Assembly: GCA_964528565.1 (NCBI GenBank)
Contig: CAZGSP010000035.1
Location: 1 to 12,853, forward strand
From: UBA10133 sp964528565
Lineage (GTDB): Bacteria; Patescibacteriota; Microgenomatia; UBA1400; MFAQ01
Direction: 5' to 3'
DNA length: 12,853 nt
The notes under the pieces are model-generated. The model saw nothing but the letters and a program-made list of their open reading frames with translations, did not search any database and was not told the DNA's origin. Positions 1-6,927 of this stretch are shown piece after piece (position 1 is the stretch's first letter; every line of letters begins with the position of its first letter). Made by a program: the position numbers and the translations under genes.

Positions 1-2
1 CT

Positions 3-665
3 CTTACCGATATCAAAGGCCCGGAAGTCGGTATTACTCTCAAGTACTACACCGATTTTGTTATCAAACATCAAGTTTGGGATGACACACTTCCACCATC
101 GACGGTCGCTTTTGCCAACGAAAAGGTAGCCATGATCATCGCCCCCAGTTGGGTTGCCCGGGACATCAAAACCATCAATCCTGCTCTCTCCTGGCAAGTC
201 GTCCCCGTTCCTCAACTTCCGGACATCGATCCTGTAAACTGGGCCTCGATCTGGTTTGAAGGTGTCGCCAAAAACAGCCTTCATCCTCAGGAAGCCTGGA
301 AATTCGTTAGTTTCCTGGCGTCGGCCAATGCCCAACAAATTCTTTTTGACTCTGCCACGCAAGACAGAGGCTTTCCTCAACCTCCGGCGCACAAAGCCGT
401 AGCCGAGATCGCCTCAAAAAACCCCGTGATTGCCCCTTTTATTTCTAGTCTAAATTCGGCCCGTACTTTCTACACTGCATCCATGACCCAGGACTCCAAA
501 ACAGCCCTTAACTCCCGCCTCATTAAATATCTGGAAGATGCCATAAACAGTACCGCCACCAATCAAGAAGATACAAAAACTGTCACCACTCTAAATAGCG
601 GTTTCACTCAAGTTCTCTCTCAATACGGTTTGGTCCCGGCTCCTACCGCTACGCCCACCCCGTAA
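3..665 (+). CDS. ABC transporter extracellular solute-binding protein, family 1 type (5' truncated)
   Basis: The gene runs in from the left edge; the frame is open from base 3, so an internal ATG at 132 is not the start. About 220 C-terminal residues are visible. The segment around HPQEAWKFVSFLAS, followed by a region starting with DRGFPQPP, is typical of the C-terminal lobe of family 1 sugar-binding proteins, where the residues before it (WFEGVAKNS) usually precede the closing helices. By family, it would be a lipoprotein or secreted receptor handing a sugar or oligosaccharide to an ABC permease. The signal peptide and N-lobe lie outside the window. The protein ends in a short Pro/Thr tail (PAPTATPTP), as in other surface proteins here. 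The stop is two bases before the next ATG, so the two are probably co-transcribed. The substrate cannot be told. The family call is fairly safe. Confidence 0.8.
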   Translation, partial: LTDIKGPEVGITLKYYTDFVIKHQVWDDTLPPSTVAFANEKVAMIIAPSWVARDIKTINPALSWQVVPVPQLPDIDPVNWASIWFEGVAKNSLHPQEAWKFVSFLASANAQQILFDSATQDRGFPQPPAHKAVAEIASKNPVIAPFISSLNSARTFYTASMTQDSKTALNSRLIKYLEDAINSTATNQEDTKTVTTLNSGFTQVLSQYGLVPAPTATPTP

Positions 666-667
666 TT

Positions 668-1516
668 ATGAATCCCCGTCAAGCTGTTTCGGCTACCGTC
701 AAATATGCAGACTTTTTTCACTTCCCCCTCTCGCCGCAGGAAATCCATTACTGGCTCATCACGGATAAACCGGTTCCTTTCTCTTCGATCAAGCCTTTTC
801 TCACCCGGTCGCTGACTCCCAAAGAGAAAAAATTCCGTTCACAAGTATCCCGTTTCTCAAGCTCCAAGACGGAACACGCCGAAAACATGACAAACGTCCT
901 GAGATTTGTTCCCGGTCTTAAGTTGGTGGCCCTTACCGGGTCGGTCGCCGCCGGCAACTCCCGCTCGGATGATGACATTGATCTCCTGATTATTACTTCG
1001 CCCCACACTCTCTGGCTGGTTCGGCCGCTGGTACTGCTGCTAATTACTCTTTTCTTTCGCCGCCGGTATCCCGGAGAAGACCACGCCAAAGCCGCTAATG
1101 CCTTCTGTCCAAACCTATGGCTCGACTCTCAGTCTCTCTCTGTTCCCACAGAAAAACGCAATCTCTACACTGCCCACGAAGTGCTTCAGATAGTACCTCT
1201 CTTGGACAGAGGGAACACCTACCGGCAGTTTCTTTATCACAACCGTTGGGTAAAAAAATATCTTGCCAACGCCTATCAAGCTCTCACTGCCGGACGATCT
1301 TCGACTTCTGGGATCAGAGATCTGAGACCTGCCCGTCCGGCAGGCGGATCTGAGATCTTTACTTTCCTCCTCGCCCCCCTTAATTTGATCTTTTTTGTCA
1401 TCCAATTCCTCTATATGTACTCCAAAAAGACCACCGAATCGGTCCATCTTCACTCGGCTTTTCTTCATACCACCGATTTTGCCTCAAAGATCGATCGGCA
1501 TTTGAAAACCGTTTAG
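668..1516 (+). CDS. Nucleotidyltransferase-fold protein
   Basis: This 282-residue protein has the polymerase-beta-type nucleotidyltransferase signature GSVAAGNSRSDDDIDL at residues 91-106. Gly91-Ser92 and the acidic residues Asp103 and Asp105 are the expected nucleotide and metal ligands. The N-terminal part (about 1-60) looks like a small helical, winged-helix-like region. Two hydrophobic stretches (about 116-130 and 232-250) may touch or cross the membrane, which is unusual for this fold. The 52-bp palindromic element adds residues 214-231 (with ARPAGG at its heart) between them. The reaction is unknown; relatives transfer AMP or other nucleotides to proteins, RNA or antibiotics. ATG at 668 directly follows the upstream stop and has no Shine-Dalgarno site, so translation is probably coupled. 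The fold call is good; the substrate is unknown. Confidence 0.75.
   Translation: MNPRQAVSATVKYADFFHFPLSPQEIHYWLITDKPVPFSSIKPFLTRSLTPKEKKFRSQVSRFSSSKTEHAENMTNVLRFVPGLKLVALTGSVAAGNSRSDDDIDLLIITSPHTLWLVRPLVLLLITLFFRRRYPGEDHAKAANAFCPNLWLDSQSLSVPTEKRNLYTAHEVLQIVPLLDRGNTYRQFLYHNRWVKKYLANAYQALTAGRSSTSGIRDLRPARPAGGSEIFTFLLAPLNLIFFVIQFLYMYSKKTTESVHLHSAFLHTTDFASKIDRHLKTV
1307..1358 (+). repeat. 52-bp partly palindromic element, copy 1, in frame inside the nucleotidyltransferase gene
   Basis: By manual alignment this matches 5346-5397 at 43 of 52 positions. The core is CCTGCC-CGTCC-GGCAGG (1328-1344), an inverted repeat with 6-bp arms. AGATCT occurs on both sides (1318-1323 and 1353-1358). The ends carry the imperfect direct repeat CTGGGATC / CTGAGATC. 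It begins on a codon first base and is read as SGIRDLRPARPAGGSEI. Copy 2 is in exactly the same phase. It resembles protein-coding palindromic elements such as those of Rickettsia in behaviour, not in sequence. Confidence 0.75.
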
Positions 1517-1520
1517 CGTC

Positions 1521-1526
1521 TATAAT
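1521..1526 (+). promoter_or_regulatory. Candidate -10 element for the YidC gene
   Basis: A perfect TATAAT ends 11 bases before the ATG at 1538. A TTGAAA at 1502-1507 is only 13 bases away, so it is not a convincing -35. Transcription would begin about 4 bases before the start codon, giving an almost leaderless mRNA. No Shine-Dalgarno site is present in the 21-base gap. Confidence 0.5.
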
Positions 1527-1537
1527 CGACCTTGACC

Positions 1538-2281
1538 ATGGACCTCTTTACTCTCTACATTTATCAGCCTTTCTTCAACATTCTTGTCGGTCTCTACTGG
1601 GTGGTTGGCCAGCTATTTTCCAAGCCGGACATGGGTATCGCCGTGATTCTTTTCGCCGTTGCGGTGCGTCTCATCCTTTTGCCCATTGATTTTATTGGTG
1701 ATCAATCGGATGAAGAAAAGCTCCGGGTATCTCTTAAGGTCAAGCAACTCAAAAAAGAACTCGCCCACGATCCTGTCAAGCAGAAAGATGAGATCAGAAA
1801 ACTAATGCGCCAGAGCCCCGGAGCCATATTTTCCGAAGTGTTTACCACCACTATCCAGGTAGTGATCATCTTGATTCTCTATCGTATTTTTACTACCGGT
1901 CTGGAGGAAGCCGACATGCACCTTCTCTACAAATTTATGCCTGCCGTCCGTCAGCCGATAAACTTGATGTTTCTGGGAAAATACGATCTGTCCCATACCA
2001 ACAGCACCCTCAATCTCATACAGTCACTGATCATCTGCCTCGGCGAAATAGTTCATCTCTATTTCGCCCCGGTCAAACCTACCCGTAAGGACTTTGTTTC
2101 TTTGGTCATCATCCTGCCCGTGGTTAGCTTTCTGATCTTTATGTTCCTGCCCTCCGGCAAGAAAGTCTTCCTTATCACTTCACTGGCTTTCGGTATCGTC
2201 GTCAGGCTCGTCAGGCAGGCTTTATTCCTCACCTACTCCTTTAGGCATCAGGGTCCTGCTACCACCCCCGAAACGGCCTAA
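1538..2281 (+). CDS. yidC: YidC/Oxa1-family membrane protein insertase
   Basis: This 247-residue integral membrane protein inserts or helps fold inner-membrane proteins, alone or with Sec. The first conserved helix contains GIAVILFAVAVRLILLPI, with the buried arginine (Arg44) characteristic of YidC/Oxa1. A cytoplasmic, charged, coiled-coil-like loop follows (KQLKKELAHDPVKQKDEIRK), then SEVFTTTIQVVIILILYRIF and further hydrophobic segments, giving about five helices. It has the short Gram-positive/CPR form without the large periplasmic domain of E. coli YidC. I chose ATG 1538; a TTG two codons upstream is possible but weaker. It precedes an SPFH protein and a secretion-type ATPase, which fits an envelope cluster. 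The usual neighbours rpmH and rnpA are not here, so this could be a second paralog. Confidence 0.85.
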   Translation: MDLFTLYIYQPFFNILVGLYWVVGQLFSKPDMGIAVILFAVAVRLILLPIDFIGDQSDEEKLRVSLKVKQLKKELAHDPVKQKDEIRKLMRQSPGAIFSEVFTTTIQVVIILILYRIFTTGLEEADMHLLYKFMPAVRQPINLMFLGKYDLSHTNSTLNLIQSLIICLGEIVHLYFAPVKPTRKDFVSLVIILPVVSFLIFMFLPSGKKVFLITSLAFGIVVRLVRQALFLTYSFRHQGPATTPETA

Positions 2282-2288
2282 AAAAGGT

Positions 2289-2294
2289 TATAAT
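2289..2294 (+). promoter_or_regulatory. Candidate -10 element for the SPFH gene
   Basis: A perfect TATAAT lies in the 23-base gap after yidC and ends 10 bases before the ATG at 2305. I see no good -35 at 16-18 bases upstream and no Shine-Dalgarno site. The predicted leader is about 3-4 bases. Confidence 0.5.
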
Positions 2295-2304
2295 AGACCA
2301 AGCT

Positions 2305-2916
2305 ATGGCTGATTTTGATAAATTGGTTGTCTCTTTTCTCGTAGATGAAGTCGTTGGAGGCTTCTTTATCTCTGTTCCCCCCGGACACGTCGCTTGTGTC
2401 TACGATCGGGGAGCCGGAGTCCTCAAGCGTGTTTGGGGCCCCGGTCTTCATCTCAAGATCCCTTTTTGGCAGATTGCCAAGCTTTTCAACGCCCAGGTTC
2501 TCGAATATACCATCAGGCACGGGTTTGATCTTTCCATCAAGGAAGCCCTTGGAGACGAGCCGGTGATCGCCACCACCAAAGACAATAAAACGATCTCCAT
2601 CGAAGGCTCTATCCTTTTCCGTTTGGATAAGGCAAATGCCCCTCTTCTCTGGGAAAATATCGGGGACAACTTCGTTTCCAAAGTAATTCGTCCCTATTCC
2701 AGAAGCCGGATCGCTTCTGCTTTTAGTAAGTTCGACTCCAAGGAGATCGGTTCCGAGCGCTCCAAGATCGAAGCCTCACTCAAGAGCGAACTCAACGAAC
2801 TTTTCCGGGATAGTGCCTTGATCATCGACAACGTTCTTTTCTCGGAAGTTAAGGTCATAGACTCGGACGCCAATCGCACCGGGAAGAGTATCATTTCTGC
2901 TCCGTCCGGCACCTAG
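2305..2916 (+). CDS. SPFH/band-7 (prohibitin-like) domain protein, short form
   Basis: This 203-residue protein has the SPFH core. VPPGHVACVYDRGAGV and VWGPGLHLKIPFWQ (about residues 24-60) match the start of prohibitin/stomatin domains, followed by a strand-rich region with TTKDNKTISIEGSILFRLD, then VIRPYSRSRIASAFSKF and an ERSKIEASLKSELNELF helix. Such proteins assemble at membranes as scaffolds around proteases or transport complexes. Two features are missing. There is no strong N-terminal transmembrane helix, only a mildly hydrophobic start, and the long C-terminal coiled coil is replaced by a short tail ending SIISAPSGT. It therefore looks C-terminally trimmed compared with the usual 270 or more residues. 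It sits between yidC and the ATPase, so a membrane-associated role is likely, but the partner is unknown. Confidence 0.8.
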   Translation: MADFDKLVVSFLVDEVVGGFFISVPPGHVACVYDRGAGVLKRVWGPGLHLKIPFWQIAKLFNAQVLEYTIRHGFDLSIKEALGDEPVIATTKDNKTISIEGSILFRLDKANAPLLWENIGDNFVSKVIRPYSRSRIASAFSKFDSKEIGSERSKIEASLKSELNELFRDSALIIDNVLFSEVKVIDSDANRTGKSIISAPSGT

Positions 2917-2924
2917 TTTTTTTA

Positions 2925-2930
2925 TATACT
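2925..2930 (+). promoter_or_regulatory. Candidate -10 element for the ATPase-Nudix gene
   Basis: TATACT, preceded by a run of seven T, ends 6 bases before ATG 2937. With the usual 6-7 base distance the transcript would start on or next to the A of ATG, so it would be leaderless. No -35 or Shine-Dalgarno site is visible. Confidence 0.5.
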
Positions 2931-2936
2931 TAAATT

Positions 2937-5900
2937 ATGGCCGCTCCCAAATACTCTGTTCTGCAGATTCGTCCCGCGAAAGATTCGCTGACCGGGCAGG
3001 CCGCTTTCGTCGAGTTTTTATCTTCCCTCAAGACTTCCCTCAAAGCCGGTTTTATGGACAGACTGCTCGGAACCTATGACACCATCTGTCTTGAGATGGT
3101 TAACTTGAACCAAACCACCTTCTTTGTTCTTTCCTGTCCGGAACGCATGGAACACCTGGTTCGTGCCCAAATCGCCGCTCAATATCCGACTGCGCTGATC
3201 ACCCCCATGAAAGACTACCTTGTAGATTGGCTCAACCATGGACAGGCCGCTATTGGTCAGCTGGCGCTTACGGGACCGTCACACCTCTCTCTGAATAGTA
3301 CCTTGGATGACAAGGTCGATCAGATGGCCTCTATCCTGGGCAGCTTGGCGAGGATCCCGGCCGGTCAAGCCGCCATTGTCCAGATCTGTCTTTTTGCCGC
3401 TCCAAAAAACTGGCAAAAATCCGTTCGCGCCAGCCTTGAAATCATTACCCCGGCTACTGCTACCGACCCGGCCAAGAGTAAACCCAATCCCTACAAGGCC
3501 ATTATCGAAAAAAAATTGCTATTTCAGGCTTATGCCTGTGATATTCGTCTTGCGGCCATCACGCCCAATCTTTCTACTTCCAATCAGCTTCTTTCTCACT
3601 TGGCAGCCGCCTTTGGCACCTACTCCCTTTCGGAAGGCAACAGTCTGGCTTTGAAGAAGATAAAATTTCCTGGGTCACTCGCCAAACTTCGTCAGATGAT
3701 GATCGATCGGTCTGCCAAATACTCAAATCAGTATCAGTACTTAAACTATGGCGAAATAGCCGCCATCTTCCACCTTCCGGGGATCTTGCTCGCCCCTATC
3801 AAAGGGATCGCCTGGGGCAAAACACTCAAAGGAGAGGCACCCACGAACCTTCCTGTCGATGAAAATATTCCGGAAAGTGAAAGACATCTCTACAACTTTT
3901 TTGCCAAGACCGAGTACAAGAATCACATGGCGGTCTTCGGTATGAAGAAGGGGATAGATCGCCTCCGTCACACTTACATCCTCGGAAAATCCGGTACCGG
4001 TAAATCCACTCTGATCGGCCGGATGGCGGTCAACGATATTCAGCACGGCGAGGGAGTCGCCTTTGTTGACCCTCACGGGGATGCAGCCGAAAAACTGCTG
4101 GACTATATTCCCGAGGACAGGATTGACGACGTTGCCTATCTTGATCCCTCGGTTCCCGGTAAATCATTTTGGTTGAATCCTTTGTATGTCAGGAATCCCG
4201 CGCTAGGAGAGATGGTCGCTTCCAGTATCGTCTCTATCTTTAGTAAACTTTACGGAAATTCTTGGGGTCCTCGCCTCGAATACATCCTCAGGAACACCTT
4301 ACTGACGTTGGTCTACAAACCGGAAACGACCCTTTCCGATGTACCTCGGATACTCACCAATCGTGATTTCCGGGAAAAAGAATGTCTTATCCACGTGACC
4401 GATCCGGTCCTGATCAATTTCTGGAGAGACGAGTACGACAAATACTCCGAGAAGTTTCAGACCGAAGCCATAGCCCCCATTCTGAACAAAGTTGGGCAGT
4501 TTGTCACTTCACCCACCATCAGAGATATTATCAGCCATCCGAAGAGCACAGTTGACTTTGAGGGCATGATGAACTCCGGCAAGATAATCATCCTAAACCT
4601 TCCTCAAGGAAAAATTGGTGAAGACAATGCCGCCTTACTCGGAGCCATGTTCATTTCTCAAATTCAAATTGCGGCCATGAATCGGGCCAATGTCACGGAA
4701 GAAGAACGCAGGGATTTCTTCCTTTATGTAGACGAGTTCCAGAACTTTGCCACCTCATCTTTCGTCAAAATTCTTTCCGAGGCCAGAAAATACAAACTGG
4801 GGCTTATCCTGGCCAATCAGTATATTGCCCAGCTACCCGAAGATATCCAAAATGCCATCTTTGGTAACGTCGGTACCGTCATGAGTTATGTGGTCGGTGC
4901 CTCCGACGCCGACAGGATCGTCAAAGAGCTGAATAATCTTTATACCGCGGACGATCTGGTGGGTTTGGATAAATTTCAACTGGCTATGAAGATGTCGATC
5001 GATTTTAAGATCACCCAGCCTTTCTCCGCTAACGCGTTACCCATGCCGGACACTTATACCCACATAAAGGAAAAGGTTTTGCAGGCAACCTATGAGAAAT
5101 ATTATCGGAAGATCGAGCCGATGGATATGTCCCAAGTCACTTCACAAATGACCCCGGCACCAAAGAGATACACCGAGCCGGCCTACGTCCCCAAAGCACT
5201 AAGAGAACCCGCACTCGTCAATTCAAACATACCGGTTGCTTCAGCCCCAACGGCATATGTTCCCCAACTTCCTCCCATTCCACCCCGCACCCAACCCAAT
5301 ACTTTCAAAATTCCTCCCTCCGGTAGCCCGTCCACACTACCGTTATCTGAGATCCGGGAGCCGAGATCTGCCCGTCCGGCAGGTGGGCCTGAGATCTCTT
5401 CCCCAACCCCTCTCAAAGAGCCAACCCTCGAGGAACTGGACGAACTGAGGAAACAGGGTCTTCGCCCCAGTGTCGTTGGCTGTTTCTTACATGATAAAAA
5501 AATTCTATTGACTTACCAAAAATCATTTAATCAGTGGACTCTTCCTCAGGGGGGAGTGGACAACAAAAAGACGATCAAGGAAACCTTTTTCCTCGAAATG
5601 GGAGAAGAAGTTACCGAAGATTTTGTCAAAACCTGTAACAGAGAAATAGAACTGATCGCCGTAGATAAAATCGAGTTTCCACCTAGCAAGCAAGGGTTAA
5701 GGGATCTGGTTACCGACTCGGGAGAATCGGTGGTCATGAAGGGAAAGTATTATTATTTTTATGTTGCCGAAGCTAAAGATACCAACATTACGATCGGCGC
5801 CACCGAATTTGATGATGTTAAATGGCTAAATTACGACGAAGCGTATAAACTAATTAAAGAGACCAATACCGGTGGCCGGTTAAGAATGATCACTAACCTC

Positions 5901-6206
5901 CTTCGGCTTCTTTCCGAAAAAGGTCTTCTATCTACCAATCAACCAACAAACCATGGATCCGATGAACAGCGACCCGTCAAACCAAGACTTAATGTTAACT
6001 CCGGAGGACTCTCTAAGCGAGGTGGAAGAGACGACCGTCGAAGATACGGGAGTCAGTTACACTCCGCCCCTGGCATGGGGATCGGATCGGACCGCGGCTC
6101 CGGTAGAAACACCCCCGGTGCTTCCTCCAATAGCTCCTCCGCCCCCGTCGGTGACCACCACGACGACTCTGGTAACCCCGGCTCCTCCGCCCCCGCCGAC
6201 TACTGA
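2937..6206 (+). CDS. Type IV secretion/conjugation-type ATPase fused to an RppH-like Nudix domain
   Basis: This 1089-residue protein has three parts. Residues 1-340 form an N-terminal region resembling those of VirB4/TraG-like CPR proteins. Residues about 345-730 are a RecA-fold motor of the HerA/VirD4/TraG kind, with Walker A GKSGTGKS at 350-357, VDPHGD shortly after, and Walker B FFLYVDEFQNF with Asp599-Glu600, followed by EARKYKLGLILANQY. After a Pro-rich linker (about 740-840) that carries palindromic element copy 2 at 804-821, residues 842-1003 are a Nudix domain with WTLPQGG and box residues from 872. Glu887, Glu890 and Glu891 are kept; other consensus positions are changed. By family, the motor pumps DNA or protein across membranes and Nudix domains cut nucleoside diphosphate-linked compounds. 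The last 85 or so residues are low-complexity and overlap the next gene out of frame, so the true functional end is probably near residue 1005. Confidence 0.85.
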   Translation: MAAPKYSVLQIRPAKDSLTGQAAFVEFLSSLKTSLKAGFMDRLLGTYDTICLEMVNLNQTTFFVLSCPERMEHLVRAQIAAQYPTALITPMKDYLVDWLNHGQAAIGQLALTGPSHLSLNSTLDDKVDQMASILGSLARIPAGQAAIVQICLFAAPKNWQKSVRASLEIITPATATDPAKSKPNPYKAIIEKKLLFQAYACDIRLAAITPNLSTSNQLLSHLAAAFGTYSLSEGNSLALKKIKFPGSLAKLRQMMIDRSAKYSNQYQYLNYGEIAAIFHLPGILLAPIKGIAWGKTLKGEAPTNLPVDENIPESERHLYNFFAKTEYKNHMAVFGMKKGIDRLRHTYILGKSGTGKSTLIGRMAVNDIQHGEGVAFVDPHGDAAEKLLDYIPEDRIDDVAYLDPSVPGKSFWLNPLYVRNPALGEMVASSIVSIFSKLYGNSWGPRLEYILRNTLLTLVYKPETTLSDVPRILTNRDFREKECLIHVTDPVLINFWRDEYDKYSEKFQTEAIAPILNKVGQFVTSPTIRDIISHPKSTVDFEGMMNSGKIIILNLPQGKIGEDNAALLGAMFISQIQIAAMNRANVTEEERRDFFLYVDEFQNFATSSFVKILSEARKYKLGLILANQYIAQLPEDIQNAIFGNVGTVMSYVVGASDADRIVKELNNLYTADDLVGLDKFQLAMKMSIDFKITQPFSANALPMPDTYTHIKEKVLQATYEKYYRKIEPMDMSQVTSQMTPAPKRYTEPAYVPKALREPALVNSNIPVASAPTAYVPQLPPIPPRTQPNTFKIPPSGSPSTLPLSEIREPRSARPAGGPEISSPTPLKEPTLEELDELRKQGLRPSVVGCFLHDKKILLTYQKSFNQWTLPQGGVDNKKTIKETFFLEMGEEVTEDFVKTCNREIELIAVDKIEFPPSKQGLRDLVTDSGESVVMKGKYYYFYVAEAKDTNITIGATEFDDVKWLNYDEAYKLIKETNTGGRLRMITNLLRLLSEKGLLSTNQPTNHGSDEQRPVKPRLNVNSGGLSKRGGRDDRRRYGSQLHSAPGMGIGSDRGSGRNTPGASSNSSSAPVGDHHDDSGNPGSSAPADY
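5346..5397 (+). repeat. 52-bp partly palindromic element, copy 2, in frame inside the ATPase-Nudix linker
   Basis: This is the second copy of the element at 1307-1358, with an identical 15-base core at 5369-5383. It begins on a codon first base and is read as SEIREPRSARPAGGPEI. An 8-bp direct repeat CTGAGATC lies at 5347-5354 and 5389-5396. It sits in the disordered linker, where an insertion would be tolerated. Confidence 0.75.
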
Positions 6207-6927
6207 GACCAACAGTCCCTCGTTCTTTCGGACCTTCCTCATCGGCATAGCCCTGATTCTCTTCGGCGCCCTTCTCGGTGTTCTGGCTTACCGCTTTCTT
6301 CCCTTGTCAGGCAATATTGCTCCTCCGGCGCCGGAACCGACAACCATCCTTACTCTTGAGCCCACCTCCGGCGAAGAACTTTCCGAAAATACTGCCGGCC
6401 CGTCGATCGAGATTCCTCCGGCTCCCACCGCCACCCCTTCTTCCTTACTCGATCTAAAGTGGAACATGATGACGGTCAAGTCCCCGGTCTCTTTCTTTAG
6501 CTCCTACCGGATTTACTACCCCACCACCTGGTCGATAAAAGAGTACAAAAATATTCCCGAAGTCGTGGGGAAAAATCTTGCTTCTTCGACTCTCACTCTC
6601 CAGAAAGGTAATATTTCCTTTTCCATTCTTCAGAACGAAGGAGAGGGAACCGTCTGTCTGTATCCAAACAACTCGAATATCGAGGGAAGATCCACCCGCT
6701 TCGGTGATTTTCGTTCCGTCTACAAAGATTTGTTAATCTGGCGCTGGGCGGAGTCTCTTCCGGTCGATGGTGAGGATCAAAGCTACCGGGTTTGTGAGCA
6801 ACCTCAAGGGGGGCAGTTTAGTACCGCAACCTCCATCGGGTTCATCTCTCTACCGTTTGGAGATCTGGACAGCGCTACCCTCGAAGAATTCAACTACATC
6901 CTTGAAAAAATCGTCATCTTAGAATAA
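5953..6927 (+). CDS. Single-pass membrane protein with Pro/Thr-rich N-terminus and PsbP-like outer domain
   Basis: This 324-residue protein of unknown function has an acidic then Pro/Thr-rich N-terminal region (1-90, cytoplasmic by inference) and one transmembrane helix at about 92-117 (from FFRTFLIGIALILFGALLGV). A second Pro-rich spacer (120-165) and a folded C-terminal domain (about 180-324) follow. The domain opens with YRIYYPTTWSIKEY, which resembles the start of PsbP-like domains, and has two cysteines (in EGTVCLYP and YRVCEQPQ) that might pair outside the cell. It begins 254 bases inside the preceding gene in another frame. ATGs at 5962 and 5992 are alternative starts, but even the last leaves over 200 bases of overlap. 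Its stop abuts the next ATG, and that gene encodes a similarly built protein. There is no Shine-Dalgarno site, so translational coupling is likely. Confidence 0.75.
   Translation: MDPMNSDPSNQDLMLTPEDSLSEVEETTVEDTGVSYTPPLAWGSDRTAAPVETPPVLPPIAPPPPSVTTTTTLVTPAPPPPPTTETNSPSFFRTFLIGIALILFGALLGVLAYRFLPLSGNIAPPAPEPTTILTLEPTSGEELSENTAGPSIEIPPAPTATPSSLLDLKWNMMTVKSPVSFFSSYRIYYPTTWSIKEYKNIPEVVGKNLASSTLTLQKGNISFSILQNEGEGTVCLYPNNSNIEGRSTRFGDFRSVYKDLLIWRWAESLPVDGEDQSYRVCEQPQGGQFSTATSIGFISLPFGDLDSATLEEFNYILEKIVILE

Noticed and set aside
748..1468. Minus-strand open frames opposite the nucleotidyltransferase gene
   Set aside because: They are shadows; the plus-strand frame carries the GS...DDDID signature.
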